A DNA stretch of 64,000 nucleotides from Whalleya microplaca. Lineage: Eukaryota; Ascomycota; Sordariomycetes; Xylariales; Xylariaceae. Below are positions 47,739-61,078 of the stretch, in pieces (within the stretch, counting starts at the first letter, position 1; the number at the start of each line of letters is the position of its first letter). The stretch spans positions 124,001 through 188,000 of the forward strand of contig MU385711.1 of NCBI GenBank assembly GCA_022497155.1. The letters run 5' to 3'. The notes under the pieces were generated by a model. The model worked only from the letters and a program-made list of their open reading frames with translations. It searched no databases and had not been told where the DNA came from. Both the position numbers and the translations under genes were made by a program.

Positions 47739-47782
47739 GCAGGCTGGCAGGCGGGCTGGCGGGTTGGCAGGCAGGCAGGCTG
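47739..47782. repeat. GGCAGGC/GGCTGGC short tandem repeats
   Basis: An imperfect array of GGCTGGCAGGC-like units. A very similar array recurs at 63325-63370. Confidence 0.75.
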
Positions 47783-48429
47783 TATATATAGATAGTAGCA
47801 CTTGTACAACATGTCTTTCATTATTGGAGGCCAACTTTTCCAATACTTGCTCTCTTTTTTCTCCGTCAGCAGCAGGTTCTGGGCTTATTCTTATTCTTAT
47901 TCTCATTTGATGCCTGACATATTATATAGTATGTAGCACATATATATGTAATCTTGTATGTAATCTCGTTGGTGATGTGTAGGTAAGGTATGTATGGAGC
48001 AGATATGTACGTGTAGCCCTGGAGATACATAGTATGGATATATGTAAGTATGTACCTACGTGTAGCGACATGATGCTAAACGCTAGGGATTTAAGCAGAC
48101 AAATGAGCGAATAGGACGGCCCCCTGGCTGTTTCGCTGGGTAATAAGAAAGTACCACCTGCCCGCAATTTGGCACTCGCTTGCCGGGGTGGTGCCTGCAG
48201 GCCGCTTAGGTTGTCCATGCCTGATCTCGACTCAGGACTGTACCTACCTAAGGAAGTGGTTCCTGGCGGATTATTGCGCGCTACGCTATCCCTCCATGCC
48301 CTCCATGCCCTGCTCCTGCCCTTTACCTTTGTCATTAATGAACTGGCTAGGTACTTTAATGTATGTATGTATGTGTGTGTGTAGATATGTAGATATGAAG
48401 TAGGTACTTGTACAGTTATCTATCTGCCC

Positions 48430-48800
48430 ATCTCTCTCTGATCAGGCCAAAAGCCTGCTGCCCTCTCTTTGCCCCGACTCCATCTGGCCCATCACCACCA
48501 AATTCCGTTTCTCTTCTCTTCAACCAACTATTAACCAACAACTATAACTGCACATCCCACCGCCGACAGAAGCATCGATCGCTCCAGCACACACACCCGT
48601 CTTTTGCTCGGCATCTTCGCATATCGATCGCTCGATGTTCTAGATGCCTTTTCTTCGGTTGCAGCATAGCTTGTAATTATTGTTCTTTTCATTCTTTGAG
48701 CTAGTCTCTCTGTCACTCGTTTATCCCACCAAAAAACACGCAGCAACGCCCTCCGCCGGCCTGGCAACTCGCAATCCATTCCCCGCCCCTATCTCTCTCA
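48430..48800 (+). promoter_or_regulatory. CT-rich promoter/leader of the Opy2-like gene
   Basis: The plus strand becomes strongly pyrimidine-rich (runs of CTCTCT, CCCCATC, TTCTCTTC) 300-700 bases before the ATG at 49123. Such tracts commonly mark core promoters and transcription starts in filamentous fungi. The transcription start itself was not located. Confidence 0.4.
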
Positions 48801-49122
48801 CCATCTCTGCCTCAACCAAGATTCATCATCAATCACGACTACGCCTGGCCGCTGTTAAGTCGTTCAAAGTCGTTCGAACCCATCAATTACGACTTTACTT
48901 ATAGACGATCTGTCACCTAGGATTGGGTTTTAGTTGCCAATTCCAGCCGCTTTAGTCCGACCGTTGCGATCTGCTTGGGTCGATCACATCTGAAACGAGG
49001 TCTTTTTGCATCAGACTTGTCGATCTGCACCAAGCCACCTGGAAGGAGATCTTTATAGTATAACCTATTCGCGCGCGTCTTTCCGGCAACTCTTTTCTCT
49101 CTTTCTCGTTACGGGACCAAAA

Positions 49123-50481
49123 ATGGCAGGCATCCCCGGCTTCGTGGGCTTTGCCGTCGGTAAGTCACCTCCCACCAACGTAACGAACATCTGCCACTAA
49201 CCCCCAGGACTAGATGAAGATTTCCCGTCGCTCGACAAGAGGCAAAATGGATGTTACAAGTGTGAAAATACGGCGCCAACCTGTCCACAATGTGCTGAAG
49301 ATGAAATCTGCCAATTCACTATCCAGAAGTGTAACTCGTGTCCCTCGGCCTTCTGTATTAAGAATCCACAGAGCGCGAGCGCCACGGCCGCGCAGAGTAC
49401 TAAGCCAAACGTCGGCGCCATTGTGGGCGGTGTGGTAGGAGGTTTAGTGGCCATCGCAATCATCACGTACCTGGTCTGGAGATTCTGCATTAAGAACAAG
49501 AGAGGGGAATACAAACAGGAGCAGTGGCAAGCGGACGCCGAACAAACGAAGGAGGGCATGGATCCCGATTTCGCCTCGAGGCGATCAAAACGCGCCTCGA
49601 CCCATACCGTACACTCGATTGCCTCGACCGTCCTCACGCGCGCCTCCAACATCATCCAGATCGCCTACATTCCTGGTGTCACCAATCGAGCTACACCTAC
49701 GTCGCCGACACTGCTTGTTCCTCCCGTGCCGCCAATTCCTATTGCGCACTCGGAAGGTAGCAGCCCCGCGTACGATGAACAGCACTTCTTCGTCCCTGGA
49801 AACCTCCGTGATTCTACTTACTCCGGCGTCTCTAGCTACAGCGATCGTACCTCCTACGCACGAACATCTTATGCGCCGCGGTCGAGTGTTGCCTCCACGA
49901 TCTATGGCAAGAGCGCCGTGGTCTCGCCGCTTCCCGCTCAGAAAGGCAACTTCCTCAAGCCGTCCATCATCAGCGTCAAGTCGCATGCTGCCAGCACCAG
50001 CAGTGGTGATTCCACGCCGCCCGTGCCAGTCGTCGACTACGAGAAGTACGAAAAGCCGCCCCCGTCCCCCGCATTCAGCATCGGTGCAACGTTTTTCAAG
50101 AATGCTAGTGCATCGACTGCGACCGCGGTGCGACCTCAGGTGATCCGAGTCGGTAGCGGCGGGCCTAAGGCCGTCGATGTCAAGTCGAAGGGTTCCACCA
50201 CTGTGGTAGAAGAGTCGGAGGACAGCCCCGAGCCCCTAGTGCAAGTCCGTGACGCTCGGAAGGAAAGGGACTCGAACGCGCCCACCATAATCGAGGACAG
50301 CCCGACCACAGATGAGGGCCCCTTCTCCGACCCGCCAAAGCCTGGTCACCACAAGAAGAACAGCTCCCTTAGTGCAGTGATGGAGGAATCCTCGAGGCGG
50401 GCTGCCGAAAGCCGAAAATCGTCGGGGTCTACTGGGCGGGACCATAGTCCGTTCGGCGATGAACATGCCGTACGAGACTAG
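49123..50481 (+). CDS. OPY2: Opy2-type single-pass membrane anchor, two exons
   Basis: Exons 49123-49159 and 49208-50481 encode 436 residues; the 48-bp intron has donor GTAAGT and acceptor CCCCCAG. The first 75 residues contain eight cysteines in a compact pattern (Cys28, 31, 38, 41, 47, 54, 57 and 62; NGCYKCENTAPTCPQCAEDE then CNSCPSAFC). This is the extracellular Opy2 domain. One membrane segment follows near residues 81-103 (VGAIVGGVVGGLVAIAIITY), then a long Ser/Thr/Pro-rich cytosolic tail. In yeast, Opy2 anchors Ste50 at the membrane for HOG osmostress and filamentation MAPK signalling. There is no clear classical signal peptide; a Lys-Arg at 23-24 could be a Kex2-type site. The short first exon is supported by phase and by the ATG context. 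Confidence 0.82.
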
Positions 50482-51626
50482 CTAAAATCGGCTACTACCA
50501 TCTGATGTGATGTCGTGTATTATGATGACGGGAATGTGGGAAATGTGTTTAAATGGAAAGATCTGTCAGGAGATCTGACTTGGAGTCTACTTCTGGTATC
50601 TACTTTCTAGCCTAGAATTACCTTTTTTCTAACCTTCTCCTTTCTTGTCTCATTGGTCAATCGGCCGGCACCTGCCTCCCCCTTTTTCTTTTTAACTTTA
50701 TTCCCCCAAATATCCAACCGTTGTTTTTTTATCTATTTCACATACACAGCGGAATGAGAGGCTGGGCGGCTGGGAAACAACAACTTCTTCCTGCTAAACT
50801 AAGGACGGCGTCTCGGCTTGGAGATATGATATGGAAACGGTTTGAGCACGCACGCACGCCACGGTGGACTCTAACTAAACTCACTTATACTTACCTTTAC
50901 AAACAAACAGTCAGTCCAGTCACTGGTATATCTCTCGCAACAACAACAATTGCTGCTGCTGCTGCTGTCTGTCTGCCGTATGATATGTGTATTTTCTCCT
51001 CTTCGATCCCCTTTAGTGGTAGAGAACGAAAATACGAATATGCGTTTGAACAATTCTTGCTTGTTGGTTGATAGCTGCCCATAGGCCCTCCATTTATCAG
51101 ATTCCACGTAAGCAAGTGTAAACTTGATAAGGGACGAGGGAGCCGTAAAGTGATACGGGGTAATGTGTATATCTAGACAATCTTGTCTACCAACTTCCTT
51201 GCGCTGTGATATATGTACTTTCGTATATTCACGACAGCATAGTATTTTACTTATATGAGTATAGATGCGCAGCAGCAGTCTAAAGCGAGATACGTGCTCA
51301 GCCCTCCTCGTGCGACTACGTCTTCCGGGCCATAGCCTGCAGGTACGTAGGTAGGTAGGTATCGCGGCGGTGGGGGCTACACCAACGACATACGCACATA
51401 TGAACAGCAGCACCGCAGCGGGCCTCCATTCATTCCTGATAAACTTATGACTCGTTGGTAATATTGTTTAGCCCTCGTCTGCTTTTAAGTGCCGACACGC
51501 CTCCGTATACTGTGCTAGCTATGAAGACCGTACGCTTCTCTCAACTTTATATTGAGTACGCAGTCGGCTTGGTTGCTTGCTCGCTTGCTCGAGGTTGTGT
51601 ATAAACATCCATGCGTCCATGTGCGA

Positions 51627-51628
<2 letters not shown>

Positions 51629-51662
<34 letters not shown>
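51629..51662. repeat. AT dinucleotide microsatellite
   Basis: About 17 AT units. Confidence 0.95.
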
Positions 51663-51670
<8 letters not shown>

Positions 51671-52191
51671 TTATACATGCACGCTCACAGTTTATGTGTG
51701 TATAATTATATATATACGTCTATGTGTGGATGGGTGTGCACACAAGCCTGTTCTTTACGCTGTGCTGCACTGCGCTGGGAAGCCTGCCTGCATCAAGGGG
51801 GTGTATACTCGGGTGTTGCGGCGCCCTCCGCCTTACGGCCGTTATTACCTACCTATCTACGTACAGCGGAACTCGGAGACGTTATGTCGAGTCCTGCAGG
51901 CTAGACAGGTAGGTAAGCAGGTAGGGTAGGTCAGGTCGCGCCGCTGCGCGTAGCCGTCGCCGTGGCCGGCGCCGGAGGTGGCATTTGCGTGCGTAGATAG
52001 ATAATACGGTATGTCATGGCTCTGCTTATCTTCTATATACTATATTTGTGTAAATAACACCTTTAGATCTCTTCTCTGACGCTGGGCCAGGCGGGATAGG
52101 GAAGGTACGAATTGGCTTCATATACGCTGTTTCTCTGGCTAGTTCTGTGTGTATATACCATTGTCTCTTTTTATATGACGAGGAGGTACAG

Positions 52192-52213
52192 ATATATATA
52201 TATATATATATAT
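52192..52213. repeat. TA dinucleotide microsatellite
   Basis: Eleven TA-type units followed by degenerate TATG repeats to about 52236. Confidence 0.93.
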
Positions 52214-55200
52214 GTATGCATATATGTATATATACCAGCCCTACCTATCCACCGACATATTCACACCGCATGGCCTTGTCGGCTCAAGTGTCACTGGTAT
52301 ATGTGTGCCTCGATGACTTATTTGATAAGTGCCGGGGGCCTGTCTATGTCCGGCTCTGGCAGGCCCTGAATCTGCAATGCAAGGTTATTGACATACACGC
52401 TTAGGCGTACAGGTCGGCGATGGTGTTGCAGAATAAGAAATGCGCACAACCTATCTAGGACTCGAGGATACTCATGTTAAATCGAATACGGGGAAGTCCG
52501 AAGTTAGTTGCTTATCTGACGGGGACAGTTATTTTCTACTGTGTATTTCGATCTTTGATCTATCTGTATCTCTTGAAACTCCCACCATATGTCGCTGCAT
52601 GCTTCGATATAGTCTATGATATTGTAGAACCCTTCAACCCTTCCTGTTTTGTCCACCGTCTGTCCCTAAATCCCCCAAGTATGTACGTATGTACACATAC
52701 ATAAGTATACACATATCTCTTTCTCTTCCACTCACACGCGCACGCCCTCTTCATATATATCCACACAACACACTAGCCCCCTAAACCCGTACTATAACCT
52801 GACCCAAGCGTACGGAAACCAGCCAGCCAGCCAAGGCAAACCCCGGCTCTTCCCGCTCCTGCCACGTGCCACAAGAGATACGAATAGTACGAATCTTTCT
52901 ACATAAAATATTACACGCGCGTACCCACTCGCCCAGGTGGGCTACTTATATCGATATATCTACGTGACTATCGACGCACTTACACGCCCACGTGCGCGCT
53001 GCTGCCGACACCCACCCATATCCCGTATCCACGTCCCGCGTCCCACGTGCCGTCACCATGCCATCCCGCCGCTCCCAGTATCGGCCGAACCACAGACAGC
53101 TACCCGTCCCGTCGGGCCGCGGTGCGCATGGGGCCCACGCTCTCTGCTGTGGCGCGCCGTGCCGCCTGTGCCGTGCGGAGGGAGTTGAGATGACATGAGG
53201 TAGATAGGGGGAAGCGGACGAGGCTTAGCATGTACACCTTGATATGTACATATCTAGTATATAAATTGACGATAATTAGCTTTCATGTGTTGCTGTCCCT
53301 GACGCCCTCGGGTTCCCGTGTGTGTGGATACCGGAAAATTGCATATGTAGCTATGTATGTACGTCAGCAAGCTATTAGATCTGATACGCTTCTATGGGTC
53401 TTGGTAAGGACATGTGTGGTATGACTCAAGGCTCGAGGCTCGCGAGGCTACGGAGGGCTTGTGTCAGCTGGAGCGCTGTGGAATAAGTGGCTTCGGAATA
53501 GGGAAAGCTGGACAGGTGGGTGGGAAGTTCCGTAAGTAAGCACTTAACGGGGATAGGCAGGCAGGTAGACAGGTAAGCCGGTAGCGTACTCCGTATATAT
53601 TGCTCGATGGGATTAGATCTTAGGCGGTTCGTATATGTATGTATGTGGCTGCGTATATAATATACGGGTATTTATATCCGAATACCGAGCCCGCGTCGGA
53701 GTTCCAACCGTAGCGTTCAATATTTAGGTATACATTCTTTTAGAGATAATACGTGCATGGCTTTTGAAATACGGAGTATAATCAGATCCGTCCATAACCG
53801 TTAACACGGGCATAAGGAGACGTAGCCGTGGACCCGGAGCCTCTTTACGGACGAGAGCATACTATGGTCCATCCTACCTCACCCGCGTTACCTCTAAGTA
53901 TTGAGAAACGGCCTATAACAGATCTCCAAGGCAAGTTTAGGTCTGAGGTATAGAGAGTAGAAGTGGAGTACATAAACTAGTCTATCTCACCATCTATATA
54001 CTTACTACATAACACATAACGCAAGAGGCGGGTTCCTGGTTCGATTTTACTATACAGATATCAACATATGTGCTACGGAACGAGGGACATGGATAATATA
54101 CCGTATATCGTAAACATAATCCCTAGAGAGTATGGTGCTTATAGTAAGGAGAACCAATATCAACCTTGACCAAGGAGTTCATCTTATTTTTATTCCCCAC
54201 TAGACGGGAATGCTGTACGATACCTCGCTGTGTCTACTACGCTTCTCGCAGACCAAACCAGTCACCCATATCGTGATCGTGGATGTGATATCTCATCCGC
54301 CACCGGCGTCGAATGCAGCAGCAAAGGAAGCACACCTACCCCAGATTTCAGGGACCGCCACGCACGCCGGTAATTCATCACATATATAGCAGGCAAGGCA
54401 TGGCGAGTGAGCATGGCCAGCGGTGAGGCCATGAACGCAACGGGTGCATGATCTCACCTCTTTGCTGCAATCCTATCCCCAGCCGTCAGATCATAGGGGA
54501 CACAAGACAGACAAATCCCGACTCGGTCAACGCTCCCCTCCCACGAGGGCGCTGATCCAGGCATGCTTAAATACCTCACCTGCCTAAACCGACCTACTAA
54601 GGAAGATGAAACGAGGCTGATCAACCCTCCCCGCGTGCGCTTCATCGAGCATCTTTGGCTCAGCGGGCGGGCGGCACGTGTATTACTATAACAGGAGGAG
54701 AACGGGGGGAGAGGGAAGGGATGATGAAAGTGAGGCCGTGGTGGCTGGCTTCAGGAACGAGAAGCGTTACGTATTATACGGAGTGCTAACTATGTATGTA
54801 CAGAGTAAGTGCATGCAACGTATGCATGTCTCGCAACAGAGCTGCTTTACCTAGGTATACATGGACGGATCTAGAGAACAGCAAACGAACGAAAACCCCC
54901 ACACCCGACCCGACACCAAGCCTCGACGAACGGCCGCACAACCCCCCCATCCCGCGCGCCCGCGCGCGCGGCTGAAGCGCAAAACCTGACCGCACGTTTT
55001 ACAGCAGGGCAAGGTCGGTAGCAAGGACAGTCAGTCTGTCAGCTCTGGCCAATGGGGTGGGGGGAAAGGGAAAGGGGAGAGACAGAGACGGAGAGAGAGG
55101 GCAGATCCTTCCCAGGCCACGCCGACGAAGCTAGACCTAATCCCGAGGGGGATTCCGCTACGGCCGGTTGCACGACAGCAGCGACAACGGGACCGTGGCT

Positions 55201-56082
55201 GCATTGCATTGCATTACAACCGAACCTTATGTATGTACCTACCTGCGCAAGGTCCAAAGTAATCTATGATCACCTTGTTGTTGAAGACCTATAATATAAT
55301 GTATATAGATATAGATATTATACTATGTAGGTTAGATAGATACGCCGTCGACGGACGGGACTTACATTCATCCATCCATGCATACATATGCATGTATGCA
55401 TGTATGCAAACACGGATGGGCAAATGGATCGCATTGCATCACAGCAGACACATCACAGTGCAGCGCAGAAGAACAGAAACACAGCACAGCAAAACAAAAC
55501 AGCAGAGCACCCTCGGGCGCGGCTAAACCGCACTCGCGAAGAGGAGCCGAGCAGCCGTGTCGGTCTCCTCACTGCCCAGGGGAAAGGAAGCGCATGCCTT
55601 CCCACCCGTAAGCCGGCTAAAATGCAAACCCAACGCTCATCCCATCATCCATCACGGATGGGCAAATCAAGGTGCAGATGTAGATAGATGCTTCGGGGTT
55701 TTTTTTTTTTTCGGGGTTCCAGTTGGGCGAACCAGCAACAGCTGGCAAGCGGGAAGGATTACGTATGTCCATTGAAATTTGAAATTTGCTGCGCTGCTGC
55801 TTTTCTGCTTTCTGCTGCGCTGCTTGGGCTTGGTGCTGACGCTCCTGCTTCCACTCCGGGTAAGAGACGATGGGGCCCTCGACGGGACGGGCCGGCCGAG
55901 AAAGGAAGGAGTATAGAAGAAATACGCTCTGATACGTCGAAGCTCGCATGGTGAAGCCTTTTCGTGACGAAAACATTAGAAAAGGATAAACGGGTGATCT
56001 ACGTCTGTTAGTAGTCGTCATATAAGACCGTCGTGAAACGCTGCAATATGAGTGGGTGGTGGGCAGAGGCGCTTTTTTTGTC

Positions 56083-56096
56083 TTTTTTTTTTTTTT
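56083..56096. repeat. Poly-T tract
   Basis: Fourteen T bases, next to a second shorter T run. Confidence 0.9.
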
Positions 56097-58660
56097 CTCT
56101 TTTCGCGTGCTTGCTCCTCATCTGCACCACAGGTAGAAAGTCTGCTCCACGTGCTAGTGTTGCAATGGCTGCTTTGCACACGCGATTGTCGACTATTCCT
56201 GGTAAATCTTTTCCTACCATCGCCAATTGCGGCTTTCCGAAACCCTTTTTTTATTTTCTGTTGCATACCTACCTATTTTCGAACGTCGACACTAGTCTCG
56301 CCCACCGGTGTGCTGCTCTCTGGAGACTGCTCCGCGGAGGGAGGCGCACACGTGGGGCTCTGAAAGGGTTGTCTGGCCCGCTGGGTAGGTAGCGAAGGAT
56401 CATGATGCCGGACGATGGTAGACATAAGATGCGCGGGTTATCGAGCAGGATGAGATGGCTCCTTGGCTCCCTTACCACGGTAAACTGGCTTGAAAAAGAG
56501 GGTCTCGTTTCACCGATGGAAGCTTAAACTTCGCGAAAGCAAACAAAAACCCGTCGATTACCTGCCAGGCGGCATTCGTAATCAAAGGGTATCAAACCGT
56601 GCCCATGGCACTGGAAGCTCCAACTGCGGGGTCGGATGGTATAGCATTTGCTATATTGATCGTCGAGGCCCGCCTTGCCTACTACTACTGGTAATAGGGT
56701 ACCTGCCGCCGTGGGGGTCAACTGCGTTCTGGGCTCCCAGACGGCCAGACTGACGTCGGCGCCGCTTCAGCGAATCTACGAAGACAGATTTGGGACGGCG
56801 GGGAACGTCGGCTGCTCTGAGGGCTCTCGAATTTCAGATCGGACAACGGTGAAGGCATGTACGATGCTTTCACATACTTTGTCAGCACTAAAACCTGCAA
56901 GACAGCAGTAGAAAGTCGAGGCTAAGAGGCTGGCTCGGCATGTATCCGGTAGAGCTCTGCTTAAGGGCCTGAACCGGTATATGCAGATCGCTGCTGCTTG
57001 GTCCCCTAAAATGAATCGCGTCTGCATTAGCCGCGTGGCCGCCGGTGAAGAAATCACATCACCGCCTAACCCAGGCCATTATAGAGCGTTTGGGATAAAA
57101 GGGGGGGGAGTGGGCAGTTTCTGCCATGAAATTGTCCCAAGTTACAAGTAGAATGTAACAGTTGCAACGAGTCCCTCTTTGTTGAGAGGCAGGTAATGTT
57201 TTGCGAGGACCATGTTGGAATATTTCGAGTGCTAGACTCAAAGCGTAGTTAGTATTCAGGGTTGGCGATCGAAGAAAATCCCCCTAGCAAGAATAGGGTC
57301 AAAGAGTGTTTGCTAAGCGCTGCACGACCTTCCGTTTTGGCTTGGGAACCCCACAAGGCTACTGTTTAAAAAAATTGGTTGGTGATTTCAAGGGGTTGAA
57401 GCACGGTTGGCCTACGGTTGGTGTTGCTGACGAAATTGGAGGCTGGTCCCGATACGCATAGTTCTCGGGTGACACTGAGGCTTGTCGGTCGGATTATTCG
57501 CTCATTGGAGTATCTCCAATGATATAATCATGCAACAAAAACCCGTACGTAGTTAGTGATAGATAGTCGGGCATGCCGCAGGACGCGGGCCAGATTTGCT
57601 CAGATGGATTTCGATAATCACGACTCTCAGTGAGTGAGTGAGTCAAGGCTAGTCAGACCATCATGGCTGAGTTCGAACTCGATTCTCCGCCAGTCTTACA
57701 GCACATATCGGTCAAAGGTCTTCGCTTCGAAGGAAAAAGACGAATTGTACACAAGCCTGTCTGACGATCCCAGCCTGATATGACTAAGACTGACAAGGCT
57801 CAGCTCTGTATTGGACGGTAACGGTCCCCACTGGCGACCTAATAGACTGCTATGCAGCAGACTAGAGAAAGAGATGGCAACTTTGTCCAGTACGACACAG
57901 AAAAAGGCGGAACGAGATAGGGAGGAGGAGGGCGAGGAGGTGTGAGAAAGGAGAAGAAACTAGAAACCTTATGCGTCCATCTGTCTGTACTTTGTAAGAT
58001 TGATGTATGTATTCCGTACTACGTATGTACGTAAGTAATCAGATCGCAACCGTTGCTAACACACGGACTGAGAAGAGTCTGCTACCCGGTCCCGGGCCCA
58101 GATTCCGAGTTCCGGCGGGCGATTTGAGAAAATCACCCGGCATGATTACGCTTGATGTTTGGCTATGACCTTTAATCAATTCACCCTGTAGATCTACCGC
58201 TAGTATCTGGCGTCTACACGGTACAGTAGCAATTAGCAGTCTGGAAGAGACTCCTTCCGCTTCCTCTGCATGGATCGAAAGCGTCTCGGTTCCGAGCATA
58301 ATACTAACTATAGTAATTATGTACCCGTAAGATGCGCGAAGTCGCCCTGTGTCGTCCTCACTTCTTACTGGTGAATCGGGGGGAAACGAAGATAGGAAAA
58401 ATGGGAAAAGCGAGGCTAGTACGAGGTCTCTCTCTCTCTCGAGAGGAGGACAGGATGTCTGCATGGGGTGGATCAGGTCCCCAATGGGTCCCCATCGTAA
58501 AAATGTAGGTAGCTAGCCATGAGTTGAAGAGCTCAAGCGGCCTCTTCTGCAACCGCATTGAACCCATCAATATCTACCGGCAGGACGACCACAGGGCACA
58601 AGTTAGGTATGATGTACAACATGTAATAATAAGTAAGCTCCGTCACGAAAGGAGGGGAGG

Positions 58661-58676
58661 AGAGAGAGAGAGAGAG
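58661..58676. repeat. AG dinucleotide run
   Basis: Eight AG units within a longer purine-rich patch on the plus strand. Confidence 0.88.
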
Positions 58677-59279
58677 GAAGAAAAGCAAAGAATCCCCCCT
58701 TCTCTCTTCTGGATGACGATGACGGTTTTTACGTCCAATAGACAGACGTGCGATGACATCGAAGAGGAAAAAAGAGACGAACCCTCTAGGTTACATGTAG
58801 GTTGGTATAGTATTCGGACAAAGGTACATAGCATACGCACATTAGTTTAGTGCGCATTGTCGGGTATGCATATACATATATACACCTACCTACATATACT
58901 GCGTACCTAGGTATTCTATTCTCTGGCCTCGGCGCCAAGACATCCGTTCCCCATAACGGTGCAACATCCATATATTCGCATCCGTAACTAGGTAGCTCAA
59001 CTCGAACGAAGCGCACAAGCCAATGCATATCATAAGCCGTATATGCCAGTCTGTGATGTGATGTGTATGTACATACATGTATATGTATGTAGGCAGGTAG
59101 GCAGGTAGCTTACCTGCTGTAGCTTGCGTGGCTGGCTGGCTTAATAACGGTGAACCATCTGTTACACTGCGCAATAAATAAAAAGGGATGATGGGCTGAT
59201 AAATGGAGGTTTTCTGCATTTTACATCTATGTACATATTTCGGTGGCCCGTGGTGAAGAAATAATAAAAAAAGAAGAGC

Positions 59280-59299
59280 AAAAAAAAAAAAAAAAAAAA
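59280..59299. repeat. Poly-A tract
   Basis: Twenty A bases. No retroposon body or duplication was recognised beside it. Confidence 0.92.
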
Positions 59300-59607
59300 G
59301 GTGTGGAGGAGGAGCATGTCATTCACATGTGGTAGTACTGCATACTACCTACCTATTCCGTACTACTGCTAGTTGTGTAGATTGGGAAGATACATATGTA
59401 GCTCGGGACCTACCTACGTATGTAAGCAGCTGCTAAGCCAGTGGAAGACCCCTCCGGTATGTACATATATGGGTATGGATATGTATGTACGTACAAGACT
59501 TGCCCCAAGCTCCCATTGTACCGTACCTAAAGTGGTCTAAGTCAGGTACTTGATTCTAACGCAATCTGCAAGGGTTGTTATGTTTGTTTGTTGGTTCCCT
59601 CTCCCTC

Positions 59608-59655
59608 CAAAGCACCCCCAAAAGCACCCCAAAAGCACCCCAAAAGCACCAAAGA
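59608..59655. repeat. AAAAGCACCCC tandem repeat
   Basis: About four units of an 11-bp repeat with small variation. Confidence 0.85.
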
Positions 59656-60841
59656 TCCCCAACTAAACCCAGCATGCTTAGGTACCTATAGGCCCCAAGT
59701 CTGGATGCCGGCAGGGCCTTTCCCAGGGCTCTAAACTGTAGGGCTCCAGGCCAGTGTCCAAGCTTGCCAGGCGCTGCCAGGGCTCAATATTACCTAGTAC
59801 AGTATGTATGTATTATCATTATCAGCCGTTACCGTAACCAGAGCTATAGTGGGCCGGTACAATACCGATACCGACTTCAAGGTCCTTGGTGCCCAATAGA
59901 CCCCACAGCGACCTGCAACGGTCCAGACAGTCTGGACTTGTCTGAGAGGTATCCATCAGGGCGCTTTTTGTGGCTACCTACAATCCATTTCCCTTTTCCC
60001 TCTGCATTCTTATGCGAACCGTTAAGCACGCATTGAGCATGGAGGTAACACAGAGGCCTCTCACCTCACCGGTCGGTCAAGAGGGTCGGCGTAGGCCTTT
60101 CCCGAGGTGTAGGTATGTACATAGGTACCATGTTGTCTATGCTGTCCAGTCCATGGTGTCATGTCCCGTCCATCCAGGCCATGACCAAGCTAGCCTAGTA
60201 TGTACAGTATGCTCTTTTATTTTTTATTTTTACATATTTTTTTTTAATCGGTTCCTCTTTACATAGTATCGACAACCTAGGTAGGTATAAGTATGCAGCG
60301 CGCTAGACGGGTGCCTAGCAGTAGCCATTCAGCCATTGTGCCTAGGTCTGCTAGGTCTGCTAGGTCAAGTAAGTTACGTGATTAGTAGTTGGCCACCCCC
60401 CGGTCTAGTTCCCGCACATTTCCTATAGTACGCAGTAAACCTATGTACAACCGGAGGTAGGTGGTGTAGGTAGCTTGTTAGTGAGTTTCCATCTGCTTCG
60501 ATGTCGGCAGAATCCTACATGTAGCCGGCGCATACACTCCCCGAGCAGGCCACACAGCGACGGAAGGGCGACCAGAGTCTTCGATTGTCTCGATGAGAAG
60601 GGCCACGCGGGATATGAGAATCAGCAGGGAATTCGAAGTGCAACACACTTTTCATTGTGTGAGGGGAAAGGGTATATAATATGGCACATATCCGAGGTAA
60701 CAAAAAAAAAAAGTGAAAGAAGGAAAAAAGAGAGACATGATCCAAATAAGAGAAGCATATTGCAGATCATCAGGTCATCTTTATGCCCTCGAGGACATCA
60801 GTGGAACGGGATAATATCAAAGGCCAAGAGTTAGGCCCAGG

Positions 60842-61078
60842 TCAAGGATCAAATAGGTGCTTAAATTCATTCGAGCATACGATACGCTCTCTAGGTTCGG
60901 GGAATAGCGGCAGTAGGTTTAGCTCGCGGTGAAACAAAATGACCCGAGGACCCCAATCATCCCAATGCCCGCGCTTTTGCAAAGAGTTCCGAACGCGAAA
61001 TTGACCATTGATGAACGCAAATCCAACAACCATATGGACATCTTGATAAGTGTGCCGAGGTTGGGCTGAGAAAACCAT
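60842..61078 (-). CDS. Small unassigned ORF (78 codons), uncertain
   Basis: The frame starts with ATG and has a balanced, protein-like composition (HMVVGFAFINGQFRVRNSLQ), unlike the low-complexity frames nearby. It lies 3' of ras on the same strand. No family is recognised and no splice partners were found. It may be chance, a small lineage-specific gene, or one exon. Confidence 0.2.
   Translation of the reverse strand: MVFSAQPRHTYQDVHMVVGFAFINGQFRVRNSLQKRGHWDDWGPRVILFHRELNLLPLFPEPRERIVCSNEFKHLFDP

Larger units (their letters stand above)
43746..49122. other. 5.4-kb divergent intergenic region between chitin synthase and Opy2-like gene
   Basis: The region lies between the 5' ends of two genes, so it should hold both promoters. 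It contains an AATG repeat (44091-44108), a CAG run (44344-44359), a G-rich tract (45842-45861), GGCAGGC repeats (47739-47782) and a CT-rich leader near the Opy2-like start. No coding region over 90 codons has supporting features. Confidence 0.6.

Noticed and set aside
54000..54060. B-box-like GGTTCGATTTT
   Set aside because: No A-box or tRNA fold at the right distance.
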